From CAVWNR01 sp963756525 (GTDB lineage: Bacteria; Actinomycetota; Actinomycetes; Mycobacteriales; Jatrophihabitantaceae), in NCBI GenBank assembly GCA_963756525.1, contig CAVWNR010000003.1, forward strand, positions 124,001 through 188,000: a stretch of DNA of 64,000 nucleotides, written 5' to 3'. Position 1 is the stretch's first letter. Each line of letters begins with the position of its first letter. The notes below the pieces were generated by a model. That model did no database searches, was not told the DNA's origin, and saw nothing but the letters and a program-made list of their open reading frames with translations. Shown here piece by piece: positions 42,610 to 50,430 of the stretch. Made by a program: the position numbers and the translations under genes.

Positions 42610-43275
42610 ATGAAGCCGGGTGTTCTCTTCGACGTCGACGGCACGCTCGTGGACACGTCCTACCTGCATGCGCTCACCTGGTCCGATGCCCTGCACCAGC
42701 ACGGGTACGACGTGCCGATGGCTCAAGCCCACCGCGCGATCGGGCTCGGGTCGGACCGGATCCTCGACGAGATGCTGGGCGACGATCGCGACCGCGGTCA
42801 GGACGACGAGCTGAAAGCCGCACATCTCACGCTGTATCGGCAGTTCTGGCCGGGGCTGCGGCCGCTGCCCGGCGCAGCCGATCTGCTCCGGCTTTGCGCA
42901 AAGCGCGGCCTCGCCGTCGTGCTCGCCTCCTCCGCCTCGGCCGAGGAGCTGGCCGTGCTCCGTAGCGCGCTGGACGCGGACAACGCGATCACGGCCGCCA
43001 TCGGAGCGGACGACGTCGACGCGTCCAAGCCGGACCCGGACATCATCGACGCCGCACTGCGGGCCGGGAAGGTCGACCGCGAGCGGGCGGTCTTCGTCGG
43101 TGATGCCGTCTGGGACGGGCAAGCCGCCGGCCGGGCCAAGCTGCCGTTCGTGGCCGTGGTCTGCGGTGGCATCGGCGTGGACGAGCTGCGCCGGGCCGGC
43201 GCGGTGGCCACCTACCGCGATCCGGCGCAGCTGGTCGAGTCGTTCGACTCCGGCCCATTCGGACGGTTGGCGTGA
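42610..43275 (+). CDS. HAD-family phosphatase (beta-phosphoglucomutase-like)
   Basis: A 221-residue HAD hydrolase: motif I FDVDGTLVDTSY, a helical cap (residues 15-80), motif II in VVLASSASAEEL, motif III/IV DASKPDPDIIDAAL and FVGDAVWDGQAAG. It resembles phosphoglycolate phosphatase and beta-phosphoglucomutase; the substrate is not predictable. The last 4 nt overlap mnhE (GTGA), so it is inside the antiporter operon. Confidence 0.87.
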   Translation: MKPGVLFDVDGTLVDTSYLHALTWSDALHQHGYDVPMAQAHRAIGLGSDRILDEMLGDDRDRGQDDELKAAHLTLYRQFWPGLRPLPGAADLLRLCAKRGLAVVLASSASAEELAVLRSALDADNAITAAIGADDVDASKPDPDIIDAALRAGKVDRERAVFVGDAVWDGQAAGRAKLPFVAVVCGGIGVDELRRAGAVATYRDPAQLVESFDSGPFGRLA

Positions 43276-43775
43276 ACCGATTCGTCGCGCTGACCGTCTG
43301 GGGATACCTGACCTGGGTCGTCCTCAGCTGGACACTCACCCTCGAGCAGCAGCTGTTCGGGCTGGTGCTCGCGCTGCTGGTGGCCATCGCCATGTGGCCA
43401 CTCGGCCCGGTCGTGGAGCCGTGGCGGGTGCTGCAACCGACCCGCCTACTCGGGCTGATCCGGCTGTTGCTGGCCGCGGCGTGGAGCATCGCGCGGGCGA
43501 ACGTCGGTCTGGCCCTGCGCATCTGGGCACCCAGCCGTCCGCTGCACAGCGGCATGGTCATCGTGCCGACGGAGCAGCACACCGACGGCGGGCTCGCCGC
43601 AACCGGATCCATCACCTCCCTGATCGTCGACAACCAGATCGTCGACCTCGACCGGGAGCAGAACCAGCTGCAGTACCACGGCGTGTCCATCCCCAATGGC
43701 ACCGACCCGCATCCGGAGGCGGAGATCAACGCCCCGGTCGAGCGCTTGCTGCCGCCGATCATCGGGAGGTCATGA
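43272..43775 (+). CDS. mnhE: Mrp-type Na+/H+ antiporter subunit E
   Basis: A 167-residue MnhE/MrpE protein: two N-terminal membrane helices (LTVWGYLTWVVLSWTLTLEQ and the next hydrophobic block) followed by a cytoplasmic domain with ATGSITSLIVDNQIVDLDRE and QYHGVSIPNG. The subunit supports assembly of the multi-protein Mrp antiporter in the cytoplasmic membrane. GTG start overlapped with the HAD gene; stop overlaps mnhF (ATGA). Confidence 0.85.
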   Translation: MNRFVALTVWGYLTWVVLSWTLTLEQQLFGLVLALLVAIAMWPLGPVVEPWRVLQPTRLLGLIRLLLAAAWSIARANVGLALRIWAPSRPLHSGMVIVPTEQHTDGGLAATGSITSLIVDNQIVDLDREQNQLQYHGVSIPNGTDPHPEAEINAPVERLLPPIIGRS

Positions 43776-44035
43776 TGCACAAGGTTTACATCGCCGTCGC
43801 GATCGCCGAATTCGCCATGGTCGGCGTCTTGCTGATTCGTCTCGCCCGCGGGCCTTCGGTTACCGATCGGATCGTCGCGCTCAACACGATCTCCACCCAG
43901 TGCGCGCTCGGCGTGCTCTTCGTCGCCGCGTTCGCCGACCGCACCGTCTACCTCGACGTCGCCCTTTGGCTCGCGTCGTTCAGCTACCTGGCCGCGATCG
44001 TCTGGGCCCGCTACCTGGAACGGGGCCTGCTGTGA
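43772..44035 (+). CDS. mnhF: Mrp-type Na+/H+ antiporter subunit F
   Basis: An 87-residue, three-helix MnhF/MrpF protein with the family core RLARGPSVTDRIVALNTIST and VYLDVALWLASFSYLAAIVW. ATG 43772 overlaps the mnhE stop by 4 nt and has GGGAGG just upstream. Normal length for the family. Confidence 0.87.
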   Translation: MMHKVYIAVAIAEFAMVGVLLIRLARGPSVTDRIVALNTISTQCALGVLFVAAFADRTVYLDVALWLASFSYLAAIVWARYLERGLL

Positions 44036-44355
44036 AAGAGACCGTGGTGATCGTGCTCTGCGCGATCGGCTTCATTTTCAGCCTCAGCGGCGCGGTGGGG
44101 ATCGTGCGGATGCCCGATGTGTACTGCCGGATCCAGTGCTCCAGCAAGACGATCACGATGGGCGCGCTGCCGGTGCTGATCGCCCTGATGATCGGCGAGG
44201 GACCGCTGACAAGCTACGGGGGGCGGGCATTGCTGGTCGCGGTGCTGCTGTTGCTGGTCAATCCGCCCGCGTCGCACGCGCTGGCTCGCGCCGCGTACAA
44301 GACCGGCGTGCCCATGTGGCACGGCGCGGTGCGAGACGAGCCGAGGCAGAGGTGA
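44032..44355 (+). CDS. mnhG: Mrp-type Na+/H+ antiporter subunit G
   Basis: A 107-residue MnhG/MrpG protein: three helices with GIVRMPDVYCRIQCSSKTIT and VLLLLVNPPASHALARAAYK. The start GTG overlaps the mnhF stop (GTGA), and its own stop overlaps the DUF4040 gene. Confidence 0.86.
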   Translation: MKETVVIVLCAIGFIFSLSGAVGIVRMPDVYCRIQCSSKTITMGALPVLIALMIGEGPLTSYGGRALLVAVLLLLVNPPASHALARAAYKTGVPMWHGAVRDEPRQR

Positions 44356-44639
44356 CCGGCTTCTGGGTGCTCGACTACCTGTGCCTGGCCGCCATCCTGG
44401 CCGCTGGCTGGCTGGTCTTGCGGCTGCGCAACCTCAACGGCGCCGTCGTAGCGCTCTCGGCGATCGGGACCGTGCTGACCCTGCTGTTCGTGCTGCTCGG
44501 CGCGCCGGACGTGGCGCACTCCGAGGTCGTCGTCGGCGCGATCGCCCTGCCGGTGCTGTACCTGATCGCAATCGGCAAGACCCGCACCGACGTGCCCGAT
44601 CAGGGCGAGCTCGGGGAGCAGGAAGATGGCGACGACTGA
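44352..44639 (+). CDS. DUF4040/MbhD-like antiporter subunit
   Basis: A 95-residue, three-helix protein with LRNLNGAVVALSAIGTVLTL and GAPDVAHSEVVVGAIALPVL, the pattern of the MbhD-like segment usually fused to the C-terminus of MrpA. Here it is a separate gene, as in hydrogenase-linked Mbh and related modules. A short acidic tail overlaps the next gene by 14 nt. Confidence 0.8.
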   Translation: MTGFWVLDYLCLAAILAAGWLVLRLRNLNGAVVALSAIGTVLTLLFVLLGAPDVAHSEVVVGAIALPVLYLIAIGKTRTDVPDQGELGEQEDGDD

Positions 44640-45618
44640 GACCAGCGCGCAACGGCACGCCGCGCACGAGGCCCACGCGCACGAGCCGGTGCACCGCCCG
44701 TGGCTCGGCGGCCTGCTGGTCGCGGGCACCTTCGCGCTGATGACGGTCGGCTATGTGCGGCTGCCGCGAGAAGGCGCTGCACTGCCGGCGATCGCGCACT
44801 ATGCGCTAGACGTCGCGCTGCCTTACTGGCGCACCACCGAGCCGGTGAACGAGATCGTCTACGGCACCCGGGGCTTTGACACGTTCGGTGAGACATTCAT
44901 CCTCCTTGCGGCGGTGATCTCGGTGGTCCTGCTGGCACGCGGCCGAGAGCATCGCAGCGAGTACGTGGGCGAATCGGCGGCCGCCGCCAAGGAGCAGGGA
45001 GAGAGCGATCCCGGCGGCGGTGGCGGGGACGGCGGCGAGGAGGCCGAGGCGCGCACGGCGGAGGAGACCGAGGAGTCCGAGGAGCCTGAAGCGCCGCCGT
45101 ACGAGGCCGACCTGGGCCCGATCGGTCAGCCCGGGCCGGAGCGGTCCGAGGCGATGACGGTCGTGGTTCGGGTCTCGGCGCGCGCGGCCGCGGTGATCCT
45201 CGCCGTTGCCGGCGTCTACCTGGCCGCCTGGGGATATTCGCCGGGCGGCGGGTTCCCGGCCGGCGTGGTGCTCGCCGGCGTGGCGGTGCTGCTCTACGCC
45301 GCGCTCGGCTACCGGGCGGTGCGCCGCGTGGTCCGCCCCGACGTGCTCGAGCCGGTAGAGATCTTCGGCGCGGTGCTGATCATCGCCAGCGGCCTGCTAG
45401 GGCTGATCCTGAAAGGATCCTTCACCGCGAACTGGCTCAGGTTGGCGCCGCCACAGACGATTCGCAGCGGCGGCGTGCTGCAGTGGTTCTCCGGCGCAGA
45501 GTTGGTCGAGGTGGCCACCGGTCTCACGATCGCGATCTTCGCGTTGCTCGGGATGAAGCACGAGTGGACACCGGACGAGGAACAGGATGAGTCCGAGGAC
45601 GGAGGTGGCGACTCGTGA
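44626..45618 (+). CDS. mnhB: MbhE-MnhB fusion, antiporter subunit B
   Basis: A 330-residue protein. Residues 1-105 resemble the MbhE-like part of MrpA tails (TTEPVNEIVYGTRGFDTFGE, FILLAAVISVVLLARGREHR). A charged Glu/Gly-rich linker (115-170) follows. Residues 180-320 are MnhB: ARAAAVILAVAGVYLAAWGY, SPGGGFPAGVVLAGVAVLLY, VEIFGAVLIIASGLLGLILK. The fusion and acidic linker are unlike the textbook Mrp layout. GTG/ATG overlaps at both ends keep it in the operon. Confidence 0.82.
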   Translation: MATTETSAQRHAAHEAHAHEPVHRPWLGGLLVAGTFALMTVGYVRLPREGAALPAIAHYALDVALPYWRTTEPVNEIVYGTRGFDTFGETFILLAAVISVVLLARGREHRSEYVGESAAAAKEQGESDPGGGGGDGGEEAEARTAEETEESEEPEAPPYEADLGPIGQPGPERSEAMTVVVRVSARAAAVILAVAGVYLAAWGYSPGGGFPAGVVLAGVAVLLYAALGYRAVRRVVRPDVLEPVEIFGAVLIIASGLLGLILKGSFTANWLRLAPPQTIRSGGVLQWFSGAELVEVATGLTIAIFALLGMKHEWTPDEEQDESEDGGGDS

Positions 45619-45983
45619 TCCTCGCCAACTACCTCACCAGCGCGGCGCTGTTCTGCGGCGGGCTCTACGCCACGCTCGCCCATCGCAACCTCATCAAGAT
45701 TGTGATGGGCCTCTCGCTGATGGAGTCGTCGACCTACCTGCTGCTGATCTCGATGGCCTACCGGCGCGGCTCGACCGCCCCGGTGCTGCTCAACCCGCCC
45801 AACAACGAGACACCGACGCAGCTCTCGCACGGCAACGTCGCCGACCCGGTGCTGCAGAACTTCTGCCTCACCGCGATCGTGATCGGCGTTGCGGTGACGG
45901 CCGTCTTCCTGACCGTGGCGGTCCGCGCGGCGCAGCACTACCGGACACTCGACGCGGACGACATCCGCACGCTGCGGGGATGA
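45615..45983 (+). CDS. mnhC: Mrp-type antiporter subunit C (NuoK-like)
   Basis: A 122-residue, three-helix MnhC/NuoK-like protein: GGLYATLAHRNLIKIVMGLS, LMESSTYLLLISMAYRRGS, then DPVLQNFCLTAIVIGVAVTA with the membrane glutamate in MES. GTG 45615 overlaps mnhB; the stop overlaps mnhD (ATGA). Confidence 0.87.
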   Translation: MILANYLTSAALFCGGLYATLAHRNLIKIVMGLSLMESSTYLLLISMAYRRGSTAPVLLNPPNNETPTQLSHGNVADPVLQNFCLTAIVIGVAVTAVFLTVAVRAAQHYRTLDADDIRTLRG

Positions 45984-47743
45984 GCGCCGCCGGCGTCGCG
46001 GCGCTGCTGCCGTTACCGGTGGTGATCCCCGCCTGCGGGGCGATCGCCGCGCCACTGCTCAGACACCTGCACCGGCGGCTGCCGCTGATCGGCTCACTGC
46101 TGGCGATGGCCGGGTCCACCGCCGTGCTGTGCATCATCGCGGCGCGCGTGTACGCCGGCCCCGGGCATCTCCTTTCGCACTTCATGGGGCACTGGGGGCC
46201 CGTCAACGGCAACGCGCTGGGCATCGCGTTCGCCGCCGACCCGTTCGGGCTGGCGTTCGCGCTGGCCAGCTCGGCACTGGGTGCGCTGTTCTTACTCTCC
46301 GCGCTCTCCGAGCTCGGCGGGCTCGGGCCGCGGGAGCTCGGCTGGTTCGCCTGCCTGTTCCAGCTGCTGCTCGCCGCGCTGATCGGCGCGGCACTCACCG
46401 CCGACACGATGAACCTGTTCGTCTGGTTCGAGGTGGCCGCCCTGGCCAGCTACGGGCTCACCGGCTTCTTCCTGGAGCGACCCATCGCCCTCGAGGCCGC
46501 GTTCAAGCTGCTCGTGCTCACCACGATCGCCAGCTTCGCGGTCTTCGTGGCGGTGGCCCTGCTCTACTCGGCGCACGGCGCGCTGAACTTCGGGCAGCTG
46601 CATCATGCACTCGTCGGTCACATCGGGGCACCCAGCCTGCTCGCGCTGGCCCTGATGCTCTGCGGCTTCGGCACCAAGGCCGGAATCGTGCCGTTCCACA
46701 CCTGGCTGCCGGACGCGCACACGGCGCCACCGGGGTCGGTGTCGGCGATGTTCTCCGGGTTGATGGTGAACCTCGGCGTGGTCGCGATCGTCCGGCTGGT
46801 GCTGCAGATCTACGGCGCCGGCATGGGCCACGCCGTGCTCGGCCTGCTCACCGCGTTGGGGATCAGCTCCGCGCTGCTGGGCGCGCTGATGGCGCTGGCG
46901 CAGGACGACCTCAAACGCCTGCTGGCCTGGGACACCGTGTCGCAGATGGGCATTCTCCTCGTCGGGTTCGCGACAGCCAGCCACACCGGGGTCGCCGGTG
47001 CTACCTACCACCTCGTCAACCACGCCCTGTTCAAGGGGCTGCTCTTCCTCTGCGCCGGCGCCATCGTGCACGCGACGGGGAAGACCGGGCTTTCGGAGAT
47101 GGGCGGGCTGGCCCGGCTCAAGCCGGCGCTCGCCGCCGGGTTCACCGTCGGTGTCTGGGCCATCGCCGGCATCCCGCCGATGAACGGGTACGTCTCGCTA
47201 GGGCTGATCCACGAGAGCCTGCAGGAGACCGGTCAGCCGACGATCTTCGTGCTGGCCCTGATCGCCCAGGTGATCACCATCGCCGCGCTCTCCCGGGCGG
47301 CGTACCTGGCGTTCTTCCGCCGCCGGGCCGAGGCGTACGACCACATCGAGCCGCTGCGCCCCGGCATGATCACCTCGCTGGCCACGCTGGGCGCGGGATG
47401 TGTCGCGTTCGGCATCTTCCCGCAGTTCCTGGTCCGCCACCTCGCCGTCCCCGCCGCGGGGATCGTGCTCGATCCTGACCGGTACGCCAACGGCATCTTC
47501 TCCGGGGCCACCACGATCCAGCAGCACATGGTGACGTTCGACTACACCAAACCGAGCGATCTGATCATCGCGTCGGTCACGACGGTGCTGGGGCTGGCCC
47601 TCGCCGCGGCCTACCTGCGCATCCGCGAACCCCTGCCCGTACGGGTGCTCCGGGCCATCCACACCGGATCGGTCAACGACTACGCGACGTTCACCGCAGC
47701 CGGCCTGGTCTGCGCGATGCTCGTGCTGCTTGCCGCCACCTAG
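45980..47743 (+). CDS. mnhD: Mrp-type antiporter subunit D (NuoL/M/N-like)
   Basis: A 587-residue, ~14-helix proton-pumping antiporter subunit. The Proton_antipo_M core is clear: NLFVWFEVAALASYGLTGFF, GTKAGIVPFHTWLPDAHTAP, LMALAQDDLKRLLAWDTVSQ, YHLVNHALFKGLLFLCAGAI with the conserved lysines and glutamate. It is the only antiporter-type subunit in this operon; an MrpA-sized protein is absent. It is the last gene of the hemerythrin-HAD-Mrp unit. Confidence 0.9.
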   Translation: MSAAGVAALLPLPVVIPACGAIAAPLLRHLHRRLPLIGSLLAMAGSTAVLCIIAARVYAGPGHLLSHFMGHWGPVNGNALGIAFAADPFGLAFALASSALGALFLLSALSELGGLGPRELGWFACLFQLLLAALIGAALTADTMNLFVWFEVAALASYGLTGFFLERPIALEAAFKLLVLTTIASFAVFVAVALLYSAHGALNFGQLHHALVGHIGAPSLLALALMLCGFGTKAGIVPFHTWLPDAHTAPPGSVSAMFSGLMVNLGVVAIVRLVLQIYGAGMGHAVLGLLTALGISSALLGALMALAQDDLKRLLAWDTVSQMGILLVGFATASHTGVAGATYHLVNHALFKGLLFLCAGAIVHATGKTGLSEMGGLARLKPALAAGFTVGVWAIAGIPPMNGYVSLGLIHESLQETGQPTIFVLALIAQVITIAALSRAAYLAFFRRRAEAYDHIEPLRPGMITSLATLGAGCVAFGIFPQFLVRHLAVPAAGIVLDPDRYANGIFSGATTIQQHMVTFDYTKPSDLIIASVTTVLGLALAAAYLRIREPLPVRVLRAIHTGSVNDYATFTAAGLVCAMLVLLAAT

Positions 47744-47771
47744 CGTCCGCAGCGCCTGCACAGCGTCGGGT

Positions 47772-48089
47772 TCAGTCGGCGCGCTGGGCTCGGCGGGCGC
47801 GCCGGGCCCGGCGCCTGCGGCGCGAGCGACGTACCAACATCAGCAGTAGGAACGCGCCCATTCCGGCGGCGATCCGCGCGCGGTAGGGCTCGAGCTTGGT
47901 GTTCAGTTCGCGCGCCTTGGCTTGCGCGCGAACGCGCAGCTGCTGCACCTCGTCACGCGCCCGTGCCTGGACGTCCAGCTTGGCGGAAAGCTGCTCGACG
48001 GTGTCGGCCAGTTCGGCTCTGGTGGCCGCGATGTCGGCCCGGAGCTCGTTCGGGGTTTCCGGCTCGTGCCTGTCGTCCGGCTCGCTCAT
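47772..48089 (-). CDS. DUF3618 protein
   Basis: A 105-residue protein with the DUF3618 start TPNELRADIAATRAELADTV, a coiled-coil helix, one membrane helix (IAAGMGAFLLLMLVRRS) and a very basic Arg tail. The family commonly sits with Holin-X genes in actinobacteria, as here (4-nt overlap). Probable envelope role; unknown in detail. Confidence 0.85.
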   Translation of the reverse strand: MSEPDDRHEPETPNELRADIAATRAELADTVEQLSAKLDVQARARDEVQQLRVRAQAKARELNTKLEPYRARIAAGMGAFLLLMLVRRSRRRRRARRARRAQRAD

Positions 48090-48514
48090 TTCTTCAAGCC
48101 CGCCTTCACGGTCTGCACGTCGGTGCGCACGTTCTCGAGAGTCTCGTCCGGCATCGGACGGATGCGCCGCAGCACCATGATGCCGATCAGCGCGGAAAAT
48201 CCGGCGATGCCGAGCAGGCCACCGGCCACAACCAGCGCGGCCGCCCAGTCCGGGATCAGCCGGGTAAGGCCCAGCCCGCCCGCCGCGGCGAGGGCGCCGA
48301 GGCCGAACGCCGCGAGCAGCCCTGCCCCGCCCAGTGCCGCGCCGCCGACTCCGGCCCGCTTGCCCTGACGAGTCATCTCCTTCTGCGCGAAGCGCAGCTC
48401 GTCGCGGATCAGGCGGCTGATCTGGTCGGTCAGCCGGCTGATCAGCTCAGCGGTTCCCGGTTCGCCGGAGCCAGCGCTCGGGGTATATGCGACGACTGGT
48501 TCGCCTTCAGACAT
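48086..48514 (-). CDS. Holin-X/DUF1469 (phage holin superfamily) membrane protein
   Basis: A 142-residue protein: an amphipathic helix (ISRLTDQISRLIRDELRFAQ) followed by two membrane helices (near residues 66-86 and 95-117) and a basic tail. This is the actinobacterial Holin-X family, common on chromosomes and not evidence of a prophage. The start lies 5 nt inside the F420 gene's end, suggesting co-transcription with it and the DUF3618 gene. Confidence 0.83.
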   Translation of the reverse strand: MSEGEPVVAYTPSAGSGEPGTAELISRLTDQISRLIRDELRFAQKEMTRQGKRAGVGGAALGGAGLLAAFGLGALAAAGGLGLTRLIPDWAAALVVAGGLLGIAGFSALIGIMVLRRIRPMPDETLENVRTDVQTVKAGLKK

Positions 48515-49490
48515 CAGCGGCCTCCTCACGCAGCCGGGGCAGCACGCGGTCCCGGTAGAACTCGAAGAACCCGTCGGCGCTGGTCTGCGACTGCGTGCCG
48601 CCGATCTGGGAGATGTAGACGTCGTCGAAGCCGGCTTGGGCGTAGGGGCGGAACGCGGCGACGTGCCGCTCGACGTCGGCCCCGTATGCGACCGAGTCGC
48701 GCATCATGTCCTCGGTGACGAGCTCGCTGGCCTGCTCGATGTGCCGCGGGCTCGGCAGCACCTGGGACAGCTCGCCGGGGATCCCCTGGCTGCGCCAGAC
48801 GCGGTGCGCGGTCCGGACGCAGACGTCGTCGTCGGTGCCCCAGCAGACCTTGTATCCGGCCTGGATCGGCTTGCCGGCCCCGCCACTGTCGCGGAACAGC
48901 TTGATCAGATCCTGGTCCGGCATCGTCGAGATGTAGCCGTCGCCGATGCGTCCGGCCAACTCGACCGAGCGCGGGCCGAAGCCGGAGACATAGATCGGCG
49001 GCGGGTTGTCCGGCAGCGTATAGAGCCGCGCGTTGTCGACGGTGTAGTGCTTGCCGTAGTGGTCGACGAACCCGCCGCCGAACAGCTCGCGGATCACCGC
49101 CACCGCTTCTTCGAGCATCTCCAGCCGCACCTCGGCCGACGGCCAGCGCTCACCGGTGACGTGCTCGTTCAACGCCTCGCCCGACCCGACGCCGAGGATG
49201 AAGTCGCCGCCGAGAAGGACCGCGCTCGTGGCGGCGGCCTGCGCGACGATCGCCGGGTGCACCCGCACCGTCGGGCAGGTGACCGCGGTGGTCACCGGCA
49301 GGCCGCAGACCTGCGACAGCGCCCCGATCACCGACCAGACCAGCGGACTGTGACCTTGCGCGTCGTTCCACGGGTGGAAGTGGTCGGAGATCCACAGCGC
49401 CTCGAAGCCCGCCCGCTCGGCGAGCACCGCCTGGCGCACCAGTTCGGCCGGCGCGTACTCCTCGCAGGACAGGAAGTATCCGATGCGCAT
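48507..49490 (-). CDS. F420-dependent LLM-class oxidoreductase
   Basis: A 327-residue luciferase-like TIM-barrel protein, starting MRIGYFLSCEEYAPAELVRQ at ATG 49490. It carries AERAGFEALWISDHFHPWND, LGVGSGEALNEHV and IYVSGFGPRSVELAGRIGDG, the signature of the F420-dependent glucose-6-phosphate dehydrogenase-like subgroup. It probably uses coenzyme F420 for a hydride transfer to or from an unknown organic substrate in the cytosol. It lies 10 nt after the DJ-1 gene and so may share that gene's SigF-type promoter. Confidence 0.87.
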   Translation of the reverse strand: MRIGYFLSCEEYAPAELVRQAVLAERAGFEALWISDHFHPWNDAQGHSPLVWSVIGALSQVCGLPVTTAVTCPTVRVHPAIVAQAAATSAVLLGGDFILGVGSGEALNEHVTGERWPSAEVRLEMLEEAVAVIRELFGGGFVDHYGKHYTVDNARLYTLPDNPPPIYVSGFGPRSVELAGRIGDGYISTMPDQDLIKLFRDSGGAGKPIQAGYKVCWGTDDDVCVRTAHRVWRSQGIPGELSQVLPSPRHIEQASELVTEDMMRDSVAYGADVERHVAAFRPYAQAGFDDVYISQIGGTQSQTSADGFFEFYRDRVLPRLREEAADV

Positions 49491-49500
49491 TGACGCCGCC

Positions 49501-50067
49501 TTACCCGGCCGCGCCGGCGACGGCCGCGACGGTGGCCTCGATGAACGCGGGAAGGTCGTCGGGCTTACGACTGGTGACGAGCGTCCAGCCGTGCGCCTGA
49601 CAGCTGAACGACTCGACGTCGACCCAGTGTCCGCCCGCGTTGCGGATGTCGGTGCGCAGGCTGGGCCAGCTGGTGAGCGTCTTGCCGTCGAGGACACCGG
49701 CCTCGACAAGCGTCCACGGCCCGTGGCAGATCGCCGCCACCGGCTTGGCCGAATGCACGAATGAGGCGACGAACCCGACCGCCTCCGGGATCGTGCGCAG
49801 CCGGTCCGGATTGACGACACCGCCCGGCAACACCAGCGCGTCGAAGTCGCGCGCCGACGCATCGGCCACCGTGAGATCGGCCTCGAACGTGTCGCCACGA
49901 TCGAGATCTCCGCGCACCGCCTGTACCTTGCCCGGCTCCGGGGCGATCAGCGCCGTTTCGGCGCCCGCCTCGCGCAGCGCATCCCACGGCCTGGTGAGCT
50001 CGTCCTGCTCCACTCCGGTATTGGCGGTCAGGAACGCGATGCGCTTGCCGGCCAGCTCCCGTGCCAT
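49501..50067 (-). CDS. DJ-1/PfpI family protein (class I glutamine amidotransferase-like)
   Basis: A 188-residue DJ-1/PfpI protein: RIAFLTANTGVEQDELTRPW, FDALVLPGGVVNPDRLR and the nucleophile elbow PVAAICHGPWTLVEAG with Cys in AICHG and His next to it. Relatives act as glyoxalase III, deglycases or stress chaperones. ATG 50067 is chosen because GAGGAGG lies 5 nt before it. A perfect SigF-type promoter is 23 nt upstream, in keeping with a stress role. Confidence 0.88.
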   Translation of the reverse strand: MARELAGKRIAFLTANTGVEQDELTRPWDALREAGAETALIAPEPGKVQAVRGDLDRGDTFEADLTVADASARDFDALVLPGGVVNPDRLRTIPEAVGFVASFVHSAKPVAAICHGPWTLVEAGVLDGKTLTSWPSLRTDIRNAGGHWVDVESFSCQAHGWTLVTSRKPDDLPAFIEATVAAVAGAAG

Positions 50068-50090
50068 CGGCACCTCCTCGCCGTGTCGGA

Positions 50091-50115
50091 TACCCGGTCA
50101 CCCGAGCGGCGAAAC
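50091..50115 (-). promoter_or_regulatory. SigF-type promoter of the DJ-1/F420 genes
   Basis: Minus strand: GTTT (50115-50112), 16-nt spacer, GGGTAT (50095-50090). Full match, 23 nt before ATG 50067. Confidence 0.65.
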
Positions 50116-50126
50116 CGCGCGACGCG

Positions 50127-50152
50127 GTTTGGCCGCGACCGTGCCGCGGGTA
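50127..50152 (+). promoter_or_regulatory. SigF-type promoter of the proline-rich gene at 50190
   Basis: GTTT (50127-50130), 17-nt spacer, GGGTA (50148-50152), 37 nt before ATG 50190. It forms a divergent pair with the promoter at 50091-50115. Confidence 0.55.
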
Positions 50153-50189
50153 GATCGCGAAGACAGCCGCTCTCGCGAGGAGTAACGCG

Positions 50190-50405
50190 ATGACAGGCAG
50201 CACCCACCAACGCAGCCACCAGCCCACCAGCTCCCCGATACCGCCGGCGGAACGCCTCGGCGGGGTCATGCCGCCGATTGAGCCTGAGCCGCAACCCCGA
50301 CCGGAGCCCGGGCCGCCCTGGCCCGATCCCGAGCCACCACCGCCGCCCTCACCACCGCAACCGCCGACGCCGTTCCCGAAGCCGTCGCCGCCCGGCCCGA
50401 TCTGA
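50190..50405 (+). CDS. Proline-rich small protein
   Basis: A 71-residue protein; ATG has GAGGAG upstream. After a polar start it consists of a proline-rich run from about residue 30 (PPIEPEPQPRPEPGPPWPDP and similar) to the end. It is certainly extended and disordered. With its own SigF-type promoter and ribosome site it is likely a real gene, comparable with the proline-rich product at 14795-15034. Function unknown; cell-wall or protein-binding roles are conceivable. Confidence 0.55.
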   Translation: MTGSTHQRSHQPTSSPIPPAERLGGVMPPIEPEPQPRPEPGPPWPDPEPPPPPSPPQPPTPFPKPSPPGPI

Positions 50406-50430
50406 GCCGAACGGAGGTACGTGACGTCGC

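Noticed and set aside
48086..48514. Holin-like gene as a sign of a prophage
   Set aside because: The Holin-X family is chromosomal in actinobacteria and there are no other phage genes here.
50190..50405. Proline-rich ORF as non-coding GC-rich noise
   Set aside because: Kept as a gene because an ATG, a GAGGAG site and a good promoter are all in place, though confidence is moderate.
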